Shown one piece after another: positions 18,462 through 26,433 of a stretch of DNA of 33,039 nucleotides; position 1 is the stretch's first letter; every line of letters begins with the position of its first letter. The stretch lies in the NCBI GenBank assembly GCA_018224645.1, contig JAGTVG010000024.1, forward strand, positions 1 through 33,039, read 5' to 3'. This DNA comes from Cyclobacteriaceae bacterium. GTDB lineage: Bacteria; Bacteroidota; Bacteroidia; Cytophagales; Cyclobacteriaceae. The position numbers and the translations under genes are program-made. The notes below the pieces were generated by a model. It was not told the DNA's origin and ran no database searches. It saw nothing but the letters and a program-made list of their open reading frames with translations.

Positions 18462-20570
18462 ATGGCATTAATCAGCAAAATCAGGGAACGGACAGGATTG
18501 GCGGTAGGTATCGTGGCTTTCGGGCTTATCCTCTTTTTAGTGGGTGGTGATATTCTGGGGCCCAATTCGATGATTTTAGGAAAAAATAAAACCGAAGTAG
18601 GTGAAATTGCGGGAGAAACCATCGGTCAGGAAGAATACGTTCAGCAGATTGAAGAATTAAAATATAATTTTACACTTAACTTCGGGAGAAATCCTTCAGA
18701 ATCTGACATGCTGACCATCCGGCAACAGGCCTGGGATTATCTGATCGTAAAAAAAGCTTTTCAGAAGGAGTATGAAAAATTAGGGCTGGAAGTTACTGAA
18801 GAAGAACTAGTGGATATGGTCCAGGGAAGAAATATACATCCTGATCTTGTTCAGGCATTTACGAATCCCGAGACCGGCGAGTTCCAGCGCGAACAGATCA
18901 TTTCATTTTTACAGAACATTAACAGTCTCCCGCCCCAGCAACAGGCCGGCTGGTATCTGTTCGAGAGCAACCTGAGACCTTCAAGGTTACGGCTGAAATA
19001 TGATTATCTTCTCACTGGGACCAATTATATCACTAAAGCAGAAGCGGAACAACAGTATCATCTGGAAAATGATGTGGCTGAAGTAAAATATATGTATATA
19101 CCGTACTACACGGTAAGTGATTCGCTTATTGAAGTTACCGAAGAGGATTTGAGAAATTATTTCAACGAACATAAAAACGAATATAAGGTCGAAGAAACAC
19201 GGACACTTAATTATGTTTCTTTTCCAATTATTCCCTCTTCCGAAGACACGACCTATACGATGGAAGAGATCAACGAGTTGGCGGACGATCTTGGAACAGT
19301 AGATGATGATTCGATTTTTGCCAGGATAAATACGGATGGCAACAATCCCTTCGGTACATTCCATCCTGGTCAGCTTCCACTGCGTCTGCGTGATCAGTAT
19401 GAGGATCTAAAGGAAAATCAGATAATCGGTCCATATTTTCTTTCAGGAAATTATGTGGTGCATAAGGTATCGGAAATCCTTGAGGATACGACATCTTATG
19501 CCCGTGCCAGCCACATCCTGATCCGGGCGCAATCTGATTCAGACATAGATAAAGCCGAGGCAAAACGTAAGGCCCAGGATCTGCTGGGTCAGTTACAGAA
19601 TGGGGCTAATTTTGCTATGCTGGCAAGAAATAACAGTGATGATCCTTCAGCATCCAGTGGCGGGGATCTGGGCTGGTTCAGCCAGGAACGAATGGTGGAG
19701 CCATTTTCCAATGCGGTGTTTTCCAGGAACCAGGAAGGATTGATCCCCAGGGTCGTTGAAACAGAATTCGGATACCACCTGATCAATGTGACTGGTGTAA
19801 AAACTAATAAACTGTTTAAAGTGGCAACCATCGAAAGGGAAATCCTCCCCGGAGATGAAACAATGAATGAAGCATTCAGGCAGGCTGATTATTTCGCCAG
19901 TATGATCGGAAATCTGGAAGAATTTGAAAAAAATGCTGCCACAGACTCATTGCTGATCAATGTGGCTGAAAAAATAGGGAAAAATGAACAACGGATTTCC
20001 GGACTGGGAGACGCCAGGGAAGTAATCCGGTGGGCCTTCGTCGATGCTTCCATTGGAGAAATATCGGAGGTGTTCGAACTTGAAGATAACTATGTGATTG
20101 CAGTCCTGACAGACAAAACTGATGAGGGTTCTGCAACACTTGATGATGTCAGAAATCAGATCCTGCCCATAGTAAAAAACAAGTTGAAAGCTGAAATCAT
20201 CCGGCAGCGTATCAGTACCCTAGAAGGAACGCTGGATGAAATTGCTGAACAATATGGTGAAGATGCCAGTGTTTTCAGCAATTCAGAACTAAAATTATCG
20301 GCCACCGCACTCCCATCCGTTGGATTTGCACCAAAAGCAATCGGTGTAGCTTTTGCGTTAAACGAGGGAGAGATTTCTGAACCAATTGAAGAAAATGATG
20401 GGATTGTCGTTATTCAATTAAATTTATTGATACGTTCCCCAGAAATAGCTGACTATACTTCATACGCAAATCAGTTAAAGCAGCGTCGAGCAAATCAGGC
20501 ATCCTATCAGGTTGGTGAAGTCATTCGGGAATATGCCGATATCATAGATGAAAGATATAAATTCTTTTAA
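18462..20570 (+). CDS. PpiD/SurA-like membrane-anchored peptidylprolyl isomerase
   Basis: N-terminal TM (LAVGIVAFGLILFLVGGDIL), SurA-N-like region, parvulin domain ARASHILIRAQSDS…ANFAMLARNNSDDPSASSGGDLGWFSQERMVEPFSNAVF. Confidence 0.93.
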   Translation: MALISKIRERTGLAVGIVAFGLILFLVGGDILGPNSMILGKNKTEVGEIAGETIGQEEYVQQIEELKYNFTLNFGRNPSESDMLTIRQQAWDYLIVKKAFQKEYEKLGLEVTEEELVDMVQGRNIHPDLVQAFTNPETGEFQREQIISFLQNINSLPPQQQAGWYLFESNLRPSRLRLKYDYLLTGTNYITKAEAEQQYHLENDVAEVKYMYIPYYTVSDSLIEVTEEDLRNYFNEHKNEYKVEETRTLNYVSFPIIPSSEDTTYTMEEINELADDLGTVDDDSIFARINTDGNNPFGTFHPGQLPLRLRDQYEDLKENQIIGPYFLSGNYVVHKVSEILEDTTSYARASHILIRAQSDSDIDKAEAKRKAQDLLGQLQNGANFAMLARNNSDDPSASSGGDLGWFSQERMVEPFSNAVFSRNQEGLIPRVVETEFGYHLINVTGVKTNKLFKVATIEREILPGDETMNEAFRQADYFASMIGNLEEFEKNAATDSLLINVAEKIGKNEQRISGLGDAREVIRWAFVDASIGEISEVFELEDNYVIAVLTDKTDEGSATLDDVRNQILPIVKNKLKAEIIRQRISTLEGTLDEIAEQYGEDASVFSNSELKLSATALPSVGFAPKAIGVAFALNEGEISEPIEENDGIVVIQLNLLIRSPEIADYTSYANQLKQRRANQASYQVGEVIREYADIIDERYKFF

Positions 20571-20600
20571 CATGATATATTCCGGGGGAACCAACGGTAT

Positions 20601-20903
20601 ATGACCGCATTTGGTTTTCCTCATTTCCGAATTATGACAAGGGATAGCCGGAACATCGAAAATTTCAAAACTCAACTGGAAAATCATTATGATTTCCCTA
20701 CGGAATATTTATTCAAATTTATTGTCCCTCACGAACAGGTTGAAAAGCTTAAATCCCTTTTCCCGCCTGAAAAAGTATCAATTAAAAGATCCAGAACGGG
20801 AAAATATGTGGGTGTCTCCTGTAAACTGAATATGGAAACCAGCGGACAAATAATCGATATCTATAAGGAAGCTTATTTGATCAAAGGAATTATTTCCTTA
20901 TAA
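20601..20903 (+). CDS. DUF493 family protein (YbeD-like, ACT-like fold); in-frame ATG at 20634 is an alternative start
   Basis: NFKTQLENHYDFPTEYLFKFIVPHEQVEKLKSLF, KRSRTGKYVGVSCKLNMETSGQIIDIYKEAYLIKGIISL. Confidence 0.8.
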   Translation: MTAFGFPHFRIMTRDSRNIENFKTQLENHYDFPTEYLFKFIVPHEQVEKLKSLFPPEKVSIKRSRTGKYVGVSCKLNMETSGQIIDIYKEAYLIKGIISL

Positions 20904-20971
20904 TATGGGCGGTTCTCTTTGAGTATATGGCATAAATACGATAATATTGAATAGTTTATATCAATGACCTG

Positions 20972-21670
20972 ATGCCCAGAATAATTATTTATGCATTATT
21001 CTTTTTGCTGATCATTGGATGCAGAACCAACAGCGATAATACTGCTGAAAATGATCAAACCATGGATACCGTCAGCGAGAATATTGATCCCTCTTTTTCA
21101 CTCGACGATTTTGATGATCTGGTAAAAAAATATGAGGATCCTGAACGTGTGAACTGGCAGAATCCTGATAAAGTACTGGAAAAAATGGGCGATTTAACCG
21201 GAAAAACAGTAGCCGATGTTGGGGTAGGTACAGGATATTTTGCATTCCGTCTGGTACGAAGGGGTGCCACTGTGATCGGGATCGATATTGAAGAAAAATT
21301 TCTTGAATACATTGAGGAAAGGAAATCAGATCTGCCAGGATCCCTCCCGGAAAATATTACCACACGGTTAACCGTCCCGGATGATCCGAATCTTTCACCT
21401 GACGAGGCCGACTGGGTATTAATTGTCAATACGTATTATATACTTGATAATCGGCAAAATTATCTTGAAAAGATCCGGCAAGGGCTTAAACAAGGTGGAA
21501 AACTGATCGTTGTGGATTTTAAATCGGGAAATATTCCGGTTGGGCCGGAGGAAGAAGAAAAAATAAGTGCAAATAACGCCGCCTTTGAAATGGTTAATGC
21601 CGGCTTCAGGATTATCGACAAGGATCTTACCAGTCTTCAGTATCAATACATTATTGTTGCCCAGAAATGA
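20972..21670 (+). CDS. Class I SAM-dependent methyltransferase with lipoprotein-like signal peptide
   Basis: N-term MPRIIIYALFFLLIIGCRTNSDN; MTase motifs GKTVADVGVGTGYFAFRLVRRGATVIGIDIEE, LKQGGKLIVVDFK. Confidence 0.82.
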   Translation: MPRIIIYALFFLLIIGCRTNSDNTAENDQTMDTVSENIDPSFSLDDFDDLVKKYEDPERVNWQNPDKVLEKMGDLTGKTVADVGVGTGYFAFRLVRRGATVIGIDIEEKFLEYIEERKSDLPGSLPENITTRLTVPDDPNLSPDEADWVLIVNTYYILDNRQNYLEKIRQGLKQGGKLIVVDFKSGNIPVGPEEEEKISANNAAFEMVNAGFRIIDKDLTSLQYQYIIVAQK

Positions 21671-21671
21671 A

Positions 21672-22901
21672 ATGGAGTACCTGAAATTTTTTTTCCTGTT
21701 ATTCCTGGTGAGCCTCCATTTCAAAGTTTCATCACAGAATTTCCGCCCGGAACAGGAACCACCCCTTTCAGAAAAAGCAACAATAAGTTTAATCACTGGC
21801 GAACCTGGAAATGAATTATATGCCAGCTTCGGCCACAGCGCCATCCGGGTTCATGATCCGGAAACCGGCTATGACAAGGTCTATAACTATGGCACTTTTG
21901 ATTTCGATCAACAAGGATTTTACATAAATTTCATGCGCGGTAAACTGAATTATTCCTTATCAAGATATGATTTCGCGCGGATGAATCTGGTTTATAAGTT
22001 TTTAAACCAGGCGCTTTTTGAACAGGTGCTGAACCTCACCTATGAACAGAAAAGGATGATATTTGAATATCTGAATACGAATTACCTGCCTGAGAACAGG
22101 TTTTACCTGTATGATTTCTTTTATGATAATTGCTCTTCAAGGATCCGGGATGTATTCAAGACCGCATTGGGAGCCGAATTGGTATTTGAGGATGATTATA
22201 TCGGGGAACATAAAACATTCCGACAGCTGCTTGATGAATATATTCAGGACTTTTTTCCATGGGGGGACTTCGGAATTGACCTTGCGCTTGGCATGCCGGC
22301 CGATAAAACGGCCTCATCCGAAAATTATATGTTCCTGCCGCTTGAATTGTACAGGGCATTCGATCATGCCTATGTTATCAGCGATGGTGACCGCAGACCA
22401 TTTGTCGCCAGTAATCAGATTCTGGTCAACCCGGTTAAAATTGAAAAAAAGGGATTCTCCCTCACGCCGATGGTTCTTTTTTCAGGCATATTGTTATTGA
22501 TGATATTTCTTACCTTATATGAATCGAAATTTCCGGTTGATTTGAGGAGAATTGATTCGATCCTGTTCCTCATTGTTGGATTTGCCGGATTAATCATTGC
22601 TTTGTTGTGGTTTGCCACAGATCATATAACTACTAAAAATAATTTAAACCTGCTATGGGCATTCCCGCTCCATCTGTTGGCTCCGGTTTTAATCTATCAC
22701 TCGAAGTTCCTGAAATTTTCTATATATTATTTTTTATTCTGGTCTATTTTCCTTACACTTTTCCTGATAGGTTGGAATTATATGCCTCAGCAATTGCATC
22801 TGGCCATTATTCCGGTTCTGTTGCTGTTGATAATGAGATCCTACAGAAGATATCAGAAAAACAAAAAAACTTATGAACAATATGTGGACAGAAAAAAATA
22901 A
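21672..22901 (+). CDS. lnb: Lnb/DUF4105 family protein (lipoprotein N-acyltransferase-like)
   Basis: Signal peptide; [57 protein letters not shown], several C-terminal TM helices; ATG at 21672. Confidence 0.82.
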   Translation: MEYLKFFFLLFLVSLHFKVSSQNFRPEQEPPLSEKATISLITGEPGNELYASFGHSAIRVHDPETGYDKVYNYGTFDFDQQGFYINFMRGKLNYSLSRYDFARMNLVYKFLNQALFEQVLNLTYEQKRMIFEYLNTNYLPENRFYLYDFFYDNCSSRIRDVFKTALGAELVFEDDYIGEHKTFRQLLDEYIQDFFPWGDFGIDLALGMPADKTASSENYMFLPLELYRAFDHAYVISDGDRRPFVASNQILVNPVKIEKKGFSLTPMVLFSGILLLMIFLTLYESKFPVDLRRIDSILFLIVGFAGLIIALLWFATDHITTKNNLNLLWAFPLHLLAPVLIYHSKFLKFSIYYFLFWSIFLTLFLIGWNYMPQQLHLAIIPVLLLLIMRSYRRYQKNKKTYEQYVDRKK

Positions 22902-23115
22902 TGCCCTTCAAAAGCAGTTTGAATTTAAAAATTTCATGGAGGCTTTTGCTTTTATGACACAGGTAGCCATGATCGCCGAAAAGATGGACCACCATCCATC
23001 CTGGGCAAATGTCTATAATAAAGTGACCATCACACTTTCCACCCATGATGCGGGGGATGTAGTCACCCAGAAAGATCATGATCTGGCTGCGGCGATAGAT
23101 AAAATTCAGCAATGA
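22873..23115 (+). CDS. 4a-hydroxytetrahydrobiopterin dehydratase (PCD/DCoH)
   Basis: [61 protein letters not shown]; catalytic EKxxHHP motif present. Confidence 0.93.
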   Translation: MNNMWTEKNNALQKQFEFKNFMEAFAFMTQVAMIAEKMDHHPSWANVYNKVTITLSTHDAGDVVTQKDHDLAAAIDKIQQ

Positions 23116-23119
23116 CAAG

Positions 23120-23797
23120 ATGGAGGATGCCCTTTTATTTTTGATTCCTACGCCAATAGGCAATCTTGAAGATATAACGCTGAGGGCACTCCGGATCCTG
23201 AAAGAAGTTGACCTGATCCTTGCGGAGGATACCCGGACCACCAGGAAATTGCTGGATCATTATCAGATCAACAACCGGCTGAAGAGTTATCACTCGCATA
23301 ATGAACATAAAATTACCGGTCAGATCATTGAACAGCTTTTAACCGGGAAAAAAATCGGTCTGGTAACAGATGCAGGTACACCCGGAATATCCGATCCAGG
23401 TTACCTGCTCGTAAATGCCTGCCTGAATAATCATATTGCCTTTGAAAGCCTGCCCGGACCGGTTGCATTCCTGCCTGCTTTGATAAAATCCGGCCTGCCC
23501 AATGACAGATTTGTGTTCGAAGGATTCCTTCCCCATAAAAAAGGAAGAAAAACCCGGTTACAATCCCTTCAGCATGAATCCCGTTCAATGATCTTCTATG
23601 AATCCCCGCACAGGCTGATCAGATGTCTTGAGGAATTCAATGAATTTTTCGGACCTGACAGAAAAGCTTCAGTATCCCGGGAATTGACTAAAAAATTTGA
23701 AGAAACCTGCAACGGGACGCTTGATGAAATATTAAAATATTTTAAAGCCAGATCTGTCAAAGGCGAGTTCGTTATTGTGGTGGAGGGTTGCCATTAG
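23120..23797 (+). CDS. rsmI: 16S rRNA (cytidine(1402)-2'-O)-methyltransferase
   Basis: LIPTPIGNLEDITLRALRIL, LAEDTRTTRKLLDHY, SYHSHNEH, VTDAGTPGISDPGYLLV, ESLPGPVAFLPALIKSGLP, FYESPHRL. Confidence 0.96.
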   Translation: MEDALLFLIPTPIGNLEDITLRALRILKEVDLILAEDTRTTRKLLDHYQINNRLKSYHSHNEHKITGQIIEQLLTGKKIGLVTDAGTPGISDPGYLLVNACLNNHIAFESLPGPVAFLPALIKSGLPNDRFVFEGFLPHKKGRKTRLQSLQHESRSMIFYESPHRLIRCLEEFNEFFGPDRKASVSRELTKKFEETCNGTLDEILKYFKARSVKGEFVIVVEGCH

Positions 23798-23835
23798 TTC
23801 CCGTGTTTTTAATTCAGATTGGATTCATCTTCCCG

Positions 23836-23843
23836 TATCTTTG
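23836..23843 (+). promoter_or_regulatory. Putative -7 element TATCTTTG upstream of the inositol monophosphatase gene
   Basis: Exact TAnnTTTG match 26 bp before the ATG at 23869; -33 element unclear. Confidence 0.4.
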
Positions 23844-23868
23844 CCCGGATTGATATCCAGTAATAATT

Positions 23869-24657
23869 ATGAAATCATTAGACACACTCCTGAACCAAAC
23901 CATTAAAATCACAGAAAAAGCAGCTCTTTTGATTGATGACCTAAGAAAAAACTTTGATTTCAGTAAAATAGAATACAAGGGAAAAAATGATCTTGTATCA
24001 TTTGTAGACAAACAAGCCGAATTATTCCTTGTTGAATCCCTTGGTAAAATATTTCCTGAAGCCGGCTTTATTGCTGAGGAAGGAACTGGCGTACCCAAAA
24101 AAATAAACTGGGTGATCGATCCCCTGGATGGAACCACTAATTTTATGCATGGTCTCCCTCCCTATTCCATCAGCATCGGATTAATGGATGGGGAAGAACT
24201 TATTCTTGGTGTTATTCTGGAAATCACATCGAGAACATGTTATTATGCCCACAAGGAAGGAAAGGCCTACTGTGACGGTGAGGTTATCAGGGTTTCAAAT
24301 GTCAGAAATTTTAGTGATGGTCTATACATCACGGGGTACCCCTACCGGGACTTTTCAAAGATGAAAAATTTTAATCAGCTCATGTACCATTTTCTTGCAA
24401 ATTCTCATGGCCTTCGAAGATTTGGCAGCGCCGCTGTTGATCTTGCCTATGTAGCCTGTGGGAAAAGTGAAGGATTTTTCGAATTTTTTCTGAATCCCTG
24501 GGATGTGGCAGCAGGAGCCCTGATCGTCCAGCGGGCTGGTGGGATCGTAACGGATTTTAAGGGGGGTAATAATTTTATTTATGGAAAGGAATTGATCGCC
24601 GCCGCCGCCGTTCATCCTGAGATGCAAAAAATTATCGAAGCCTGCTGGTATGAATAA
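23869..24657 (+). CDS. Inositol monophosphatase family protein
   Basis: EEGTGVPKKINWVIDPLDGTTNFMHGLPPYSISIGL, RRFGSAAVDLAYVACGKSEGFFEFFLNPWDVAAGALIVQRAGG. Confidence 0.94.
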   Translation: MKSLDTLLNQTIKITEKAALLIDDLRKNFDFSKIEYKGKNDLVSFVDKQAELFLVESLGKIFPEAGFIAEEGTGVPKKINWVIDPLDGTTNFMHGLPPYSISIGLMDGEELILGVILEITSRTCYYAHKEGKAYCDGEVIRVSNVRNFSDGLYITGYPYRDFSKMKNFNQLMYHFLANSHGLRRFGSAAVDLAYVACGKSEGFFEFFLNPWDVAAGALIVQRAGGIVTDFKGGNNFIYGKELIAAAAVHPEMQKIIEACWYE

Positions 24658-24664
24658 AAATGGT

Positions 24665-24672
24665 TATATTTG
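24665..24672 (+). promoter_or_regulatory. Putative -7 element TATATTTG upstream of the small Cys-rich protein gene
   Basis: Exact TAnnTTTG match; ATG at 24697; no clear -33. Confidence 0.4.
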
Positions 24673-24696
24673 CATTGATTTTTGTAGACTAAGCGT

Positions 24697-24882
24697 ATGA
24701 TTCAGGAAATAGTTGTTTTTGTATTATTTATTGGTGCCATCGGATATGTGGGCAGTATATTCTGGAAATCACTCAGTAACGATTCAAATTGTAAGAGTGG
24801 GTGTGGCTGCGACACAAAGGATATTAATAAATTGCAGAAACAGATCATCCGGAGATCATCCGGCACCAGCAGAATAAAATAA
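24697..24882 (+). CDS. Small membrane-anchored Cys-rich protein (resembles FeoB-associated Cys-rich membrane proteins)
   Basis: N-terminal TM (EIVVFVLFIGAIGYVGSIFW) followed by CKSGCGCD. Confidence 0.6.
   Translation: MIQEIVVFVLFIGAIGYVGSIFWKSLSNDSNCKSGCGCDTKDINKLQKQIIRRSSGTSRIK
24842..24863 (+). repeat. Perfect tandem duplication of 11 bp (AGATCATCCGG x2)
   Basis: Read directly: agatcatccgg agatcatccgg, inside the 3' end of the Cys-rich small ORF. Confidence 0.9.
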
Positions 24883-24893
24883 AGAGTTAATTT

Positions 24894-25922
24894 TCAGGCC
24901 CAGACTTTGGAGCCTTCCGAACAGTTGGCGCAAATATCCAGTTCGCGTCGTGCAAGTAGTACTTGTCGCCTGAATCTGTTGTATTTTTCACCATTCCATA
25001 TCTGGATGAAATCCAATTCTCCCAGCTGCCCCATCTGATGACTTGCATCCTTATCAAAGCAGCAGGGTACAATGCTTCCATCCCATGTGATAACACCTGA
25101 ACTCCACATCCTCCAGCAATGATCAGCCTGTTTATTATTTATTGAATAGGTCCCGTCCGGCTGGATCAAATAACGGCTCCATGAAGGATTGTCCGGGATC
25201 AAATGAATTTTGCTGGAATAATCATATATCTGTGCCGTTTTAAAAACCAGATGGTCCACCCGTATTTTCGATGCAATTTTTTTAATTTCACTGATCTGAT
25301 GCTGATTTGATTTAAAAATGATAAACTGAAGCAGAACCAGGGGAGTGCGCTTTTTTAATTTATGCTTCCAGCTTATCACATTTTTAATCCCCTCCAATAC
25401 TTTATCGAGATCACCTCCAATCCTGTATTTCTCATAGGTTTCCTGGTCGCTGCCATCGACGGATATGATCAATTTATCCAGCCCGGACAGAACAGTTTCC
25501 CTGGCCTGCTGATCATCAAGATAATGTCCATTGGTTGATGTAGCCGTAAAGATCCCTTTTTTGTGGGCATAGGAAATCATTTTAAACAAATCCCTGTTTA
25601 AAAATGGTTCCCCCTGGAAATATAGATTGAGATAACATAAAGCTTGTTGAAGGGTTTCTATCATTTGAACATAATAACCCAGGCCCATGCTTCCTACCGG
25701 CCTGGAAAATGCACGTAAACCGCTTGGACATTCGGGACAACGTAAATTACAGGCAGTAGTAGGTTCAATTGAGATAGCCATTGGCTTTCCTATCATATAT
25801 GGCTTCCGCCGGATCCTTGATATAAGGTAACCGGATCGCAGAAGCATAATGTTCCACAATTTCAGGAGGGTCATTTTCCTCAATAATAATATGCCTTCCT
25901 TAATCCTGAATAACATAATCAA
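24894..25922 (-). CDS. Radical SAM / SPASM-domain protein
   Basis: CX3CX2C motif TTACNLRCPECPSG; C-terminal CWRMWSSGVITWDGSIVPCCFDKDASHQMGQLGELDFIQIWNGEKY…CANC. Confidence 0.9.
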   Translation of the reverse strand: MIMLFRIKEGILLLRKMTLLKLWNIMLLRSGYLISRIRRKPYMIGKPMAISIEPTTACNLRCPECPSGLRAFSRPVGSMGLGYYVQMIETLQQALCYLNLYFQGEPFLNRDLFKMISYAHKKGIFTATSTNGHYLDDQQARETVLSGLDKLIISVDGSDQETYEKYRIGGDLDKVLEGIKNVISWKHKLKKRTPLVLLQFIIFKSNQHQISEIKKIASKIRVDHLVFKTAQIYDYSSKIHLIPDNPSWSRYLIQPDGTYSINNKQADHCWRMWSSGVITWDGSIVPCCFDKDASHQMGQLGELDFIQIWNGEKYNRFRRQVLLARRELDICANCSEGSKVWA

Positions 25923-26074
25923 TGGATGATCTGCAACAATGGACCTGAATTACTTAAGTAAAATAATTTCAATGAGTCACCTAAATATATTTTGATAATA
26001 TGAAATAAATGTGAGTATAAATATTATTATCATTGAAAATTCAAACAATATCCTAAACAGAAACATTAAATATA

Positions 26075-26428
26075 TTGAATATGAAAAATCTCGATGTCTT
26101 TTCAAGAAGGTTTCTTGTGGTTACCCTGGGTATATCAGCGGTTTTATTGAGTGGCAGTCTTTTACTTCTTTCCTTAAATGGTATTCCTGCCGCATCGGCA
26201 GATAATGGTTCCATTCCCGATAATCTTAGTGCCCTGAGTACATCCTTAAAAGTGCAAAAAAACATACGTCCTTTGCAGGATGATGCTCAGGAAGAGGATA
26301 TCCGGGCCATTCAGGTATTTGGCATTGGTATCCGTGAAGGCACCCTGTATTTTGGGATTTTATACAACAATAATACGATTGGTTTACACAGGTCAATGGC
26401 AGAGGGCGAGGATGTTCTGGACTGGTAA
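26075..26428 (+). CDS. Orphan membrane-anchored/exported protein (117 aa), unknown function
   Basis: N-terminal hydrophobic segment FLVVTLGISAVLLSGSLLLLSLNGIPAASA; no family recognised. Confidence 0.5.
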   Translation: MNMKNLDVFSRRFLVVTLGISAVLLSGSLLLLSLNGIPAASADNGSIPDNLSALSTSLKVQKNIRPLQDDAQEEDIRAIQVFGIGIREGTLYFGILYNNNTIGLHRSMAEGEDVLDW

Positions 26429-26433
26429 TTACC
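26424..26433. repeat. 10-bp palindrome GGTAATTACC containing both convergent stop codons
   Basis: Forward TAA at 26426-26428 abuts reverse TAA at 26431-26429. Confidence 0.9.

Noticed and set aside
24599-24611. GCC trinucleotide run (gccgccgccgccg) as a microsatellite
   Set aside because: It encodes AAAA within the conserved inositol monophosphatase C-terminus and is too short to be notable.
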